Under the pieces are notes generated by a model, which was not told the DNA's origin, made no database searches, and was given only the letters and a program-made list of their open reading frames with translations. DNA of 17,850 bases. It comes from Pseudobacteroides sp035370245. GTDB lineage: Bacteria; Bacillota; Clostridia; Acetivibrionales; DSM-2933. The stretch lies in NCBI GenBank assembly GCA_035370245.1, contig DAOOVO010000087.1:1-17850 (forward strand), in the 5' to 3' direction. Positions 8,105-15,625 of this stretch are shown here, one piece after another; positions within the stretch are counted from its first letter, which is position 1; each line of letters opens with the position of its first letter. A program made the position numbers and the translations under genes.

Positions 8105-8902
8105 CTATCTCCTCAAGAATGAAAACAATTTGCCCTGTTTGGTTCCATATTCCTTCAACGGTATATCTTTTCCATAATTCTTAAGCAAAAACTCAGTGAG
8201 CAAAACCAATTCTTCATGAACAGTCGACGTCTTCATTCCTTTATTAAGTATAAAATTCAGTACCGAATGATCATTACACTCATTTATCATGGAAACATCA
8301 TAGCTGATGGTAAACACTTCTCCCTCAAAGCCTTTAGACCTCAAAATTTCTCTGACATCAGAATACTTAAGGTTTATATCATCCCTGAATTTGTTTAATA
8401 CAAAAATTATTTTATCGGCAAATTCCTTATACATATGGTTTCCAATGGCCATATTCACAACATTTTTATATTGGTTCAAAACAACAACAATAACATCTGA
8501 TTTTTCGAAAAAACGCTGGGTGAGTACATTGTTTCCCGATATGGTATCAAAAACTACTACATCATATATTTTTTCCGAGAAACTTATTATCTTGTCAATT
8601 ATATTGCTGCTTAGTTCAAAACATTCATTGGCTATAAGAATATCAAGTTCCGGAGTTATGGATTTTACACATGAATCGAAATTATCTTCTCTTAAAAGCC
8701 CTGCCTCAATGAGACTTATAAGGCTATCTAGGCCTTTTAAGGCATGAGTATCACTAAAATAATACTCTATATCCTTGCTGAATTTATTGATATCTCCGAG
8801 CAGTACCTTTCCTTTAATAAGCCTTGTGAGCATTGCAGACAGATTAATTGCATTTTGTGTCTGCCCCATTCCTTTTTTTGGTGCTGTTATTGATATCACC
8901 AT
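8105..8902 (-). CDS. tadZ: TadZ/CpaE-like protein of the MinD/ParA fold with altered P-loop
   Basis: 265 residues, ATG with AGAGGGG seven bases upstream. The N-terminus (MVISITAPKKGMGQTQNAIN) aligns with the deviant Walker A of MinD/ParA proteins. The signature Lys (K9), G11, G13 and T15 are kept, but the P-loop Lys is Gln (Q14). The second motif reads LLGDINK where LLIDxD is usual, while DVVVFDT (D119) keeps the later Asp. TadZ proteins localise Tad pilus assembly to a site in the cell, and many have weak or no ATPase activity. The C-terminus ends in a short basic tail (GKLFSFLRR). It lies between cpaB and tadA, the usual position. ATP hydrolysis looks unlikely; nucleotide binding is possible. 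Confidence 0.8.
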   Translation of the reverse strand: MVISITAPKKGMGQTQNAINLSAMLTRLIKGKVLLGDINKFSKDIEYYFSDTHALKGLDSLISLIEAGLLREDNFDSCVKSITPELDILIANECFELSSNIIDKIISFSEKIYDVVVFDTISGNNVLTQRFFEKSDVIVVVLNQYKNVVNMAIGNHMYKEFADKIIFVLNKFRDDINLKYSDVREILRSKGFEGEVFTISYDVSMINECNDHSVLNFILNKGMKTSTVHEELVLLTEFLLKNYGKDIPLKEYGTKQGKLFSFLRR

Positions 8903-8916
8903 AATAAGTCCCCTCT

Positions 8917-9795
8917 TTACCTTTCGACTTTAATCTGTGCTTTCTGTGAATCATTCTGAGCATTGTCATTCCTTGCTTCTTGATTTATGCTTTGAGCATT
9001 GACATCCGTAGTAGATTCTGAAGTACTTTGCATTGGTACTATATCAGCTATGGTCGAATCCTTATCATCAATCTTTATAAGTGGAATTTTTTTAGATTGA
9101 ACCGAATAATTGAAAGTCTTTTCCGAAGCTTTCTGGCTTTCATCAATATAAAGTCTTGTTTCAAGATATCCCAATTTACTTGCTAAAAGCACATCCCTGT
9201 AGCTTAATTCATCAAGAGAAAATATCAATGTGTATGAGCTTATTGTTCCATCCTTGCTTTCCGACTTATAAATTTTTCGTACTTTCGTCTTTGGAACTAC
9301 CACATCATATGTACCGTTTCTATAATTGACAATTAAATCCACAATGTTACCGGGCTTAACCTCTTCTGCAACAATGCTCTTTACAGCAAATTCTTTCAAT
9401 CTGTCATAATCTCCAAACCACTTTTCTTCTGTTGACAGGCTGTCTAACACTATCTGTTCTCCAAACCTGAGATCTTCTTTTGCTATTTTGTTTGTTATCA
9501 TATCAATATCAAAAGCAGCATTTGATGCAACAAAATCAGTAGGTATATCAACCATCTTTATCTTGCCGGCAACTATTTCGTCAGTTAACTGGGTATATTT
9601 AGGAATCCCGTCCTTATCAGACACAACGGCAATTTTCATCTTTGGCATGGCTGCCACATCAATTTTTGCTCTAATATCCTTCTCCAATTTCGTTGTAAGG
9701 CCAGGTATTCTTACATTATTAAAATAGTAAATAGTTCCAGCCATAATCAAAAGAAATACTGCAATAAGCAAAATGAATTTTTGGTTTTTAAGCAT
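8917..9795 (-). CDS. cpaB: CpaB/RcpC pilus assembly protein with SAF domain
   Basis: 292 residues, ATG with AAGGA ten bases upstream. One N-terminal membrane helix (about residues 7-25) is followed by a SAF-type domain (about 53-118, with IPKYTQLTDEIVAGKIKMVDIP and a later RFGEQIVLDSL) and a CpaB/RcpC beta domain (about 125-235, with VKPGNIVDLIVNY). The last 50 residues are Ser/Asn/Gln-rich and probably disordered. CpaB/RcpC is a periplasmic or extracytoplasmic part of Tad systems; in Gram-positives it has no secretin to contact and probably sits in the wall zone. It starts 54 bases after the kinase-fusion gene and ends 14 bases before tadZ. Confidence 0.82.
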   Translation of the reverse strand: MLKNQKFILLIAVFLLIMAGTIYYFNNVRIPGLTTKLEKDIRAKIDVAAMPKMKIAVVSDKDGIPKYTQLTDEIVAGKIKMVDIPTDFVASNAAFDIDMITNKIAKEDLRFGEQIVLDSLSTEEKWFGDYDRLKEFAVKSIVAEEVKPGNIVDLIVNYRNGTYDVVVPKTKVRKIYKSESKDGTISSYTLIFSLDELSYRDVLLASKLGYLETRLYIDESQKASEKTFNYSVQSKKIPLIKIDDKDSTIADIVPMQSTSESTTDVNAQSINQEARNDNAQNDSQKAQIKVER

Positions 9796-9849
9796 TAAAA
9801 TTCATTCCTTTCTTAATTTGACTAAATACAATTAATCCGCAAAACAGAA

Positions 9850-11508
9850 TTAGCCTCTTCCAAAAATAGACCCTACGAAACTGCCTATTTTACTACCTAA
9901 TGTTCTTTTGGGAACTATATTGAAGTGTGATAAGATATTGAGATACTCATTAGAATGCTTTTCTACAGCATATTTGGCATAAAATGAATTGATATTTCTA
10001 TATTTTTCTCTATCAGGCTGGTAATTTATACTACCGATATATTTATTGCCTCCAAAAAAACTGTTTAGTACGCTCTCGGGAAGGTTGTAATCCTTTTTGT
10101 AATCAAAAGCCACTAACCTTATATTGTCACCTGAAAAGAAATTTTTCTCTTCCATGTGCCGGAAGTACCCTTCAAAAGCTCTTATTACATCAACGTTTGC
10201 TGCCGCAGATATAATGTTGAAATCACTTTTTGACAGAGCTGCTTTTCCGTACAAATCATGTATCGAGCTGTTTAGGCACACGACGGTAACATCGAAGAAT
10301 CTGTAGCAATATTCCATAAGTCCGTGGACATCTAATCCTTTATACTTTTCATAATTGTCAATATCATATGGATCGGTAAGTATATATAAACTATCTAAGT
10401 CCCCTGTCTTTATACATGCCTTTTCCAGTATATCCTGGCTTAAAACATTGCTATCCATCGCTTCCTTTATCATATTAAATCCAAAATTTTCATCCCTTGC
10501 AGATAAGTATTTATCAAGCTTTGGTACAAGGTTTAAATTTAAGTCCAGGCCAGATGTTACAAAATCCAAATTAACAACGATTACTTTAAAATCAGTAAGG
10601 CTTGCAATGGCGTATGACGTTTCGGCAGCAAACTCAGAGTTTCCCAGCACATTTAAAACCAGTTTCTTAAAACTTACAGGTGCATATCTTCTATTGTCTT
10701 TACTGCCGTTATTAGCATTTTTAGCCTTATTTTCTTTTATGTGTAATTTTTTTAGATCATTTTCAAGCTCATCAACACTAGAATATCTTTCCTCCGGATC
10801 CTGCCTGGTACACCTTTCGATAATCCTGTCCAATTCCTCAGACAAACTACTGTCAAACAACCTTATGGATTTTATTTCATATGGAGGATCATTTGGATTC
10901 TTCCCTGTAACAAGATGATATAATGTCACTCCAAGGCTGTAAATATCCGTCCTTTCATTTGTTTGCCCCGAGCCATATTGCTCAGGTGGTGCATACCCTC
11001 TTGTTCCAATATAAACCGTATCTAAACTGCTATCTTCTTTGTATTCCCTAGCAATCCCGAAATCAATAAGCTTAACGGAACCGTCTTTTGCAAGAATTAT
11101 ATTACCCGGCTTCATGTCCCTGTATATTATGGGATTGGGCTTTTGAGAATGCAAATACTTTAGTACCTCACAAATCTCAAGTGCAATACCAATAACTTTA
11201 TCTTCAGGAAATCTGCCTACCTTGACAAGCTCTGCATCAAGGGACGCTCCCTCTATATAATCTACGATTATATAAATATTTTCATCATCCTCCAAAATAT
11301 CAAATATCCTTGGAAGAGCCGGATGATTCAATCTTTTAAGTATATTAGGCTCCACCAAAATATCTATTCTGGAATTTTTACTTATCTCCTTGATAGCCCA
11401 TAAAGTCCCGAGCTTAATATTTTCAGCAAGATAGACAGTACTCATACCACCTATGCCTAAAGTACCCAGTATGCGGTATTTTCCATCAAATATTTCATTA
11501 TTTTTCAT
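9850..11508 (-). CDS. Ser/Thr protein kinase fused to a degenerate TadZ-like domain
   Basis: 552 residues, first gene of the cluster. The ATG at 11508 is chosen over the in-frame TTG at 11520 because GGTGAT lies four bases upstream. Residues 10-255 form a complete Hanks-type kinase: glycine loop GIGGMSTVYLAE (18-29), catalytic Lys in WAIKE (K40), alpha-C Glu (E53), YRDMKPGN (D131, N136), DFG (149-151) and APPE (173-176). After a short Asn/Lys linker, residues 279-552 resemble MinD/TadZ: KKLVLNVLGNSEFAAE stands where the P-loop should be, with no Gly-Lys-Thr at all, followed by FKVIVVNLDFVTSGLDLNLN, which matches the LLIDxDLxxGdL segment. No membrane segment is present, unlike PknB/PrkC with PASTA repeats. 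It is therefore a soluble kinase tied to the pilus localisation machinery; targets are unknown. Confidence 0.85.
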   Translation of the reverse strand: MKNNEIFDGKYRILGTLGIGGMSTVYLAENIKLGTLWAIKEISKNSRIDILVEPNILKRLNHPALPRIFDILEDDENIYIIVDYIEGASLDAELVKVGRFPEDKVIGIALEICEVLKYLHSQKPNPIIYRDMKPGNIILAKDGSVKLIDFGIAREYKEDSSLDTVYIGTRGYAPPEQYGSGQTNERTDIYSLGVTLYHLVTGKNPNDPPYEIKSIRLFDSSLSEELDRIIERCTRQDPEERYSSVDELENDLKKLHIKENKAKNANNGSKDNRRYAPVSFKKLVLNVLGNSEFAAETSYAIASLTDFKVIVVNLDFVTSGLDLNLNLVPKLDKYLSARDENFGFNMIKEAMDSNVLSQDILEKACIKTGDLDSLYILTDPYDIDNYEKYKGLDVHGLMEYCYRFFDVTVVCLNSSIHDLYGKAALSKSDFNIISAAANVDVIRAFEGYFRHMEEKNFFSGDNIRLVAFDYKKDYNLPESVLNSFFGGNKYIGSINYQPDREKYRNINSFYAKYAVEKHSNEYLNILSHFNIVPKRTLGSKIGSFVGSIFGRG

Positions 11509-11531
11509 ATTTATCACCAATGAAATGGAAG

Positions 11532-11545
11532 TTTATATAGATTAA
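11532..11545 (+). repeat. 14-base direct repeat, copy 1
   Basis: TTTATATAGATTAA recurs exactly at 11812-11825. This copy lies in the likely 5' leader of the pilus cluster, 24 bases before its ATG. Confidence 0.5.
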
Positions 11546-11581
11546 AGAATTGGCTGGATTTGAAAATAAGTCTATGTAATA

Positions 11582-11610
11582 ATTATATCAAAAATCTTTA
11601 CACAATTCAA
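11582..11610 (-). promoter_or_regulatory. Promoter of the Tad-like cluster
   Basis: On the minus strand TTGAAT (11605-11610) is followed after exactly 17 bases by TATAAT (11582-11587), which is preceded by TGA, giving an extended -10. This fits a vegetative sigma-A promoter and would start transcription near 11575, leaving a leader of about 67 bases before the ATG at 11508. Confidence 0.65.
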
Positions 11611-11684
11611 TCAATTAAAATTAAAATAATCTATACATTTGTCTATCACAAATTATGGTGAATCTTATGCAATCAGTGAAGTTT

Positions 11685-11696
11685 TTACAATTGTAA
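11685..11696. promoter_or_regulatory. 12-base palindrome, possible operator
   Basis: TTACAATTGTAA is a perfect palindrome midway between the two divergent promoters. Dyads of this type often bind dimeric repressors. It is AT-rich and no regulator gene is next to it, so the role is a guess. Confidence 0.3.
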
Positions 11697-11735
11697 TTAA
11701 ATTGTGAAATAATTATTAAATATATAAAAAACGTA

Positions 11736-11764
11736 TTGAAAAATAATAAGATTGAAAGTAAAAT
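11736..11764 (+). promoter_or_regulatory. Candidate promoter of the transglycosylase-like gene
   Basis: TTGAAA (11736-11741) and TAAAAT (11759-11764) are spaced by 17 bases, each one mismatch from the sigma-A consensus. It lies about 105 bases before the ATG at 11870. AT-richness makes chance matches common. Confidence 0.45.
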
Positions 11765-11811
11765 TGTATAGAAAAAAAATACATTATATGGAATGAGAAA
11801 ATAATTAAAAA

Positions 11812-11825
11812 TTTATATAGATTAA
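11812..11825 (+). repeat. 14-base direct repeat, copy 2
   Basis: The exact second copy of the sequence at 11532-11545, same orientation, 44 bases before the start of the transglycosylase-like gene. The two copies sit near the two divergent starts. Confidence 0.5.
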
Positions 11826-11869
11826 TAACGAATTTAATAATAGTAATATTTAAGGGGTTTAATTAAGTC

Positions 11870-12793
11870 ATGAAAAGTAGAATGAAGTATATAGCAACAG
11901 TTTTGGTCGTTGCTGTATTGCTCCAGGCTCAAGGCATCAACGCGGTAATAGCTAAAGAAAGGATAGCAACTGAAGACAATAATACAATATCAAATAATAG
12001 AATACAAGTAAGCGAAAGCAGTAGAAAGGAATTAAAAGAACCTGAAGAAAGAACAATAAATATTTTAGATAATAAGCACAAGGGCATAATAGTAAATGCA
12101 TCATTACCAAAAGAAGCTATGGATTTTGTTCATAAGCTGGAACTTAAAAAAGAACTGTGCGAGATACTTTATGAATTATCTTTAAGTCAGGGAATTGGTA
12201 GCGGTATAACAAATACATATTCAGTTGAAGAAGCTGTAGAATTAATAGTAGATAAGCTTGATGATGAATTGAATAAATCCTATTACGATGTGCCAAAAGA
12301 AATGATAGCTTCGGTTCTTTTTAGGGAAATAATTTGCTATGACGTGTTTGACAAATATGGGGACGGGAGATGGACTAAAACATTGGGAATCTCTCAGATA
12401 AGCGTAGAAGGAGCAAGATTTAACGACCAAATAATATCAAAAAAAGAAAATAAGCTTTTAAAGTATTCAAATTTTACAGACAAAGAGATGTCTGAAATGC
12501 TCAAAGACGATTTAATGAACGTACAATTTGCCGCTGAGGCTTTGAAAGCAAGAGCCTATTTAAAAAATATTTATATTAAAACAGATAAACAGTGGGAAAT
12601 AGAAGAAATTTTAGCGGAATATAATGGCTACGAAGGTCAAATTCCATTTGTTTCGCGGTTCGCTGATAAAATCGGACTGGATATAAGGTTGCCTGAGATA
12701 GGTCTTGTACAGTACAAAGACACTTATGGCAGGGAAACTTACAAATACTTGGAAGCCTTTAAAGCTTATTATGAAGCAGTAGCCAAAATCTAA
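11870..12793 (+). CDS. Secreted lysozyme-like / lytic transglycosylase-like protein
   Basis: 307 residues. An N-terminal signal (positively charged start, hydrophobic core about residues 7-20, possible cleavage near the Ala at 25-28) is followed by a low-complexity region to about residue 65. The C-terminal two thirds resemble the SLT/lysozyme-like fold: VPKEMIASVLFREI with a candidate catalytic Glu (E153), then LGISQIS (172-178), the GLMQI-like segment, NVQFAAEALKARAYL, and LAEYNGYEG (248-256), the AYNaG-like segment. Such enzymes cleave peptidoglycan glycan strands. It is divergent from the pilus cluster, so it may make room in the wall for the apparatus. The RBS is weak (AGGGG about 12 bases upstream). 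Spacing between motifs is unusual, so an inactive relative is possible. Confidence 0.6.
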   Translation: MKSRMKYIATVLVVAVLLQAQGINAVIAKERIATEDNNTISNNRIQVSESSRKELKEPEERTINILDNKHKGIIVNASLPKEAMDFVHKLELKKELCEILYELSLSQGIGSGITNTYSVEEAVELIVDKLDDELNKSYYDVPKEMIASVLFREIICYDVFDKYGDGRWTKTLGISQISVEGARFNDQIISKKENKLLKYSNFTDKEMSEMLKDDLMNVQFAAEALKARAYLKNIYIKTDKQWEIEEILAEYNGYEGQIPFVSRFADKIGLDIRLPEIGLVQYKDTYGRETYKYLEAFKAYYEAVAKI

Positions 12794-12821
12794 AATTGTT
12801 TTAAATCGTTATTTAACAAGA

Positions 12822-12865
12822 AAATGAGGTCTCAATCCAAACATCGACGGATTAAGGCCTCATTT
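12822..12865. terminator. Bidirectional terminator between convergent genes
   Basis: AAATGAGG (12822-12829) pairs perfectly with CCTCATTT (12858-12865), and an inner AATCC/GGATT pair extends the hairpin. It lies 29 bases after the plus-strand stop and 18 bases after the minus-strand stop. The minus side is followed by TTCTTGTT, while the plus side has a weaker T-rich tail. Confidence 0.75.
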
Positions 12866-12882
12866 CATACTTTATTTATTAC

Positions 12883-15126
12883 TTATTTTATTTGTTTTTC
12901 CACTGTTTTTATAAATGTATTTAAGTTATTTCCGTTCACCCTCACATCGGGATTAATTTTCTTTGCCATTATGGTTTTCTCATTAACATTCCAATAGAAT
13001 GAAACAAGATAAATAAGGTATTTTTTGGATTTATTTTCATATACTGTCTGTCCCACGCCTTTTCCATAAGTAGGCCTGCCTACAATAGTGACATTCGGTA
13101 AATTTTTCTTAAGCCCTAATGCAAGAAGCTCTGAACTGCTGGCAGTATGCTCATTTGTTAAAACAAAAATTCTCTTAAATTTTACAATGTTTGCATCAGA
13201 ATAATATGTGTCCACATAACCGCCACGATATATTAGGTAACTGGCATCACATTTAGGAAGAAGCAAATCCAATATTTCATTTGATGCCTTGGTCAGCCCT
13301 CCACTGTTATCCCTAAGATCAATTATAAGATTCTTGTCTTGAGGCTTATTGATTTTATCAATAACCTTTTTAAACTCCCTTGATGTATTTGATGTAAAAG
13401 AATTAATTCCTATATAGAAAATATTGTCTGCCACTGATTTGGTTACGATATGGCTTGAATTGCCCATGCTTATAAGTTTATCATAATCATTGCCCGAAAC
13501 AACAAATGTGAAAATATCCTCTTTGGGCTTTATGGATTTTATAAAAGCTTCGATATCTTTTACGCTTACATCGTTTTTCGCCATAAAATTCTTTGATTTC
13601 TTATCAAAATCTTTTACTTTATCCAAGTAAAGATAATTCTCCTTTATAAAATCCGAAATCTGCCTGCTTTCAGGTAACTTCCTCTTTTCTAGCTCTGTTT
13701 TTAGCTTTAATGCAGTATTGTTGCTTTTATTAACATTTAATGCTCTATTGTTGTAGTCTTCAGAGCTCTTGTAGTCCTGCAAAATATAGTATTCATACGC
13801 TGCCAGAGCTAAAACCTGGTCATTTTCGGGGTTAACATCAAGTATTTTTTTGTAACACTCTATTGCTTCCTTATGCTGATTTATATAAGAGTAACTGTCA
13901 CCTAAGTACCAAAGAATATCAATATTTCCGGGAAATCTATCAAGCTCCTTCTTTGCAAGGCTTATGCATTCATCATAGTTCTTCATGTAAAAGCTTGCAC
14001 TTATTCTGTCAACTATTGCGTCCAAATAGTCGGGATCTATTTCGACAGCTTTATCAAACATTTCTATTGCTTGCTGAAATTTGCTCTGTTTAAGGTATAT
14101 ACATCCTTTAACGTCATAAGCAAATGAATTGCCGGGTTCTATATCTAAAACCTGTTTGCACAATTCCTCTGCTTCTTTATAATTACTATTCATTGTGAGG
14201 CTCTTTGATTTCCATAACTTGGCATAAGATGAATCCTTATCAATAGCTAACGCCTTATCAAGACTTTCCAAAGCCTCATTGTATTTCTTCAAATAATACA
14301 GGGACCTGCCTTTAAACACATGTATTTCATGAGTATCCGGTGAAATTTCAATTGCTTTATCAAAACATTGAATTGAATCCTCATATTTTCCAATGTGGCA
14401 GAGAGCATCGCCTTTACCTACCAATGCATCAATGCTATCCTTTCCTTTGCTTATATTAATGGCCTTATCATATATTTTTATAGCTTCCTCAAATTTTGAG
14501 GCATCATTTAAAATATCACCTTTATAAATATATGCATTGACATTATTCGAATCAAATTCAATAGCTTTATCATACAACTTCAAAGCTTCTTCCGGTCTGT
14601 CAAGTCCTTCTAATGCATACCCTTTATTCAAATAAGCCATTGACAGCTTTGGATTTTTCTCGATTGCTCTATCGCTGTAATCCAAGGCCTCATCATATAG
14701 TTCAAGCATGTTTAAAGCATAGGAAATATTACTGATATATATGGCATTTTCCGGGTCAAGCTTATATGCGGCTTTATAATTTTCCAGAGCACTTTCAAAT
14801 TCCGATTTTTCAGAAAGTGCATTGCCTTTTGTGTTATATACATCAGCCAATTGAGGATTAATCTTTATAGCTTTATCACATTCTTTTATAGCCTCATCAT
14901 ATTTTCCTAAAGCCTCAAGTGCTTTTGCCTTCCCCCCTAATACTCCAACTTTTTCCGGACTGATTTCAAGTGCTTTATCATAGTAAATAATGGCATTTTT
15001 ATAGTCCTCTTCTTCCAGATACTTGTCTGCTTGAACCTTGTATGAATCAGCTCTTCTGCTGTCGGTACAACCTTGCAACAATGGTATAAATAGCAGAATA
15101 CACAAAAGTAGAATACTTTTCTTCAT
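12883..15126 (-). CDS. Lipoprotein with 13 TPR units fused to an S41 (C-terminal processing) peptidase domain
   Basis: 747 residues from the ATG at 15126, which has GTGAGGT eight bases upstream; the in-frame TTG at 15159 overlaps the previous gene and lacks support. The signal sequence ends in LLQGC, a good lipobox. About 13 consecutive 34-residue TPR units with typical YDKAIEINP endings fill residues 25-465. After a helical linker, an S41/CtpA-like domain spans about 560-747: LIIDLRDNSGG, then NEHTASSSE (catalytic Ser region, 658-666) and PTYGKGVGQ with catalytic Lys K689. No PDZ domain is seen, although CtpA proteases usually have one. It is probably an outer-surface protease whose TPR array recruits partners. 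It follows the SUKH gene by 29 bases. Substrate unknown. Confidence 0.85.
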   Translation of the reverse strand: MKKSILLLCILLFIPLLQGCTDSRRADSYKVQADKYLEEEDYKNAIIYYDKALEISPEKVGVLGGKAKALEALGKYDEAIKECDKAIKINPQLADVYNTKGNALSEKSEFESALENYKAAYKLDPENAIYISNISYALNMLELYDEALDYSDRAIEKNPKLSMAYLNKGYALEGLDRPEEALKLYDKAIEFDSNNVNAYIYKGDILNDASKFEEAIKIYDKAINISKGKDSIDALVGKGDALCHIGKYEDSIQCFDKAIEISPDTHEIHVFKGRSLYYLKKYNEALESLDKALAIDKDSSYAKLWKSKSLTMNSNYKEAEELCKQVLDIEPGNSFAYDVKGCIYLKQSKFQQAIEMFDKAVEIDPDYLDAIVDRISASFYMKNYDECISLAKKELDRFPGNIDILWYLGDSYSYINQHKEAIECYKKILDVNPENDQVLALAAYEYYILQDYKSSEDYNNRALNVNKSNNTALKLKTELEKRKLPESRQISDFIKENYLYLDKVKDFDKKSKNFMAKNDVSVKDIEAFIKSIKPKEDIFTFVVSGNDYDKLISMGNSSHIVTKSVADNIFYIGINSFTSNTSREFKKVIDKINKPQDKNLIIDLRDNSGGLTKASNEILDLLLPKCDASYLIYRGGYVDTYYSDANIVKFKRIFVLTNEHTASSSELLALGLKKNLPNVTIVGRPTYGKGVGQTVYENKSKKYLIYLVSFYWNVNEKTIMAKKINPDVRVNGNNLNTFIKTVEKQIK

Positions 15127-15155
15127 CAAAAAATACCTCACAACCGATGGAGTAA

Positions 15156-15572
15156 TCAATAAACTAATGTACCCAGGTACTCATCCATTTTATTTTTTAT
15201 AAATGATTCAAAGGGTCTATTAAGAAATGTTACATTAAGGTTATCGTCAACCTCAACCATTTCCCACCCAACCTTTTTTGAAAAGCCTATATTGTGACCA
15301 TCATAATAATCGCCTAAAAATACTATGTCCTTTAATTTCTCAGCTTTTGTCTCGTCATAAATCACAGAAGCCTCCACCAATCCTCCATAAAGCATAAAAT
15401 AATTCTCTCCTATATCGCCATATCCAATCTCTTCAAGAAATTCTATATAATCATCAGGAACACCGGGGTGTTCTTTTATAATTGAATTGATTTCATCTTT
15501 AGTCACTCTTTTAAATAAATTTCTACTACCCTTTTTAATTAATTGATACAATATTTCGTCATACCTACCCAT
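15156..15572 (-). CDS. SUKH (SMI1/KNR4) family small protein
   Basis: 138 residues, ATG with GGAAAGGT about nine bases upstream. It shows the SMI1/KNR4 pattern: an N-terminal helix, HPGVPDDYIEFLEEIGYGDIG (about residues 35-55), a central strand pair ending in VFLGDYYDGHNIGF, and a final strand before FESFIKNKMDEY. No signal peptide, so cytoplasmic. In bacteria SUKH proteins are most often immunity proteins to polymorphic toxins, but no toxin gene is in the window. It lies 53 bases after the GH9 gene and 29 bases before the TPR-S41 gene, all in one direction, so co-transcription is possible. It may be an orphan immunity gene or a general protein-binding adaptor. Confidence 0.75.
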   Translation of the reverse strand: MGRYDEILYQLIKKGSRNLFKRVTKDEINSIIKEHPGVPDDYIEFLEEIGYGDIGENYFMLYGGLVEASVIYDETKAEKLKDIVFLGDYYDGHNIGFSKKVGWEMVEVDDNLNVTFLNRPFESFIKNKMDEYLGTLVY

Positions 15573-15625
15573 TGATATTCTACCTTTCCTTCAAACTTTG
15601 CCAATTATATTAAATATCCCGTGAT

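Larger units (their letters stand above)
11509..11869. other. Divergent intergenic control region
   Basis: This stretch of 361 bases between the kinase-fusion gene and the transglycosylase-like gene is very AT-rich and has no supported gene. It holds one good promoter toward each side, a 14-base direct repeat near each gene start, and a 12-base perfect palindrome TTACAATTGTAA at 11685-11696 between the promoters. A shared regulator acting here is possible but not shown. Confidence 0.6.

Noticed and set aside
8307..8747. Plus-strand open frame of 146 codons inside the TadZ-like gene
   Set aside because: Antisense shadow of a clear coding gene with no recognisable domain.
10355..10918. Plus-strand open frame of 187 codons inside the kinase gene
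   Set aside because: It is antisense to a kinase with all conserved residues; the Ser/Leu-rich product is typical of a shadow frame and has no RBS.
12930..15060. Repeated 102-base periodicity resembling a DNA repeat array
   Set aside because: It is explained by the 34-residue TPR units of the encoded protein; there are no identical repeats with unique spacers, so it is not a CRISPR array.
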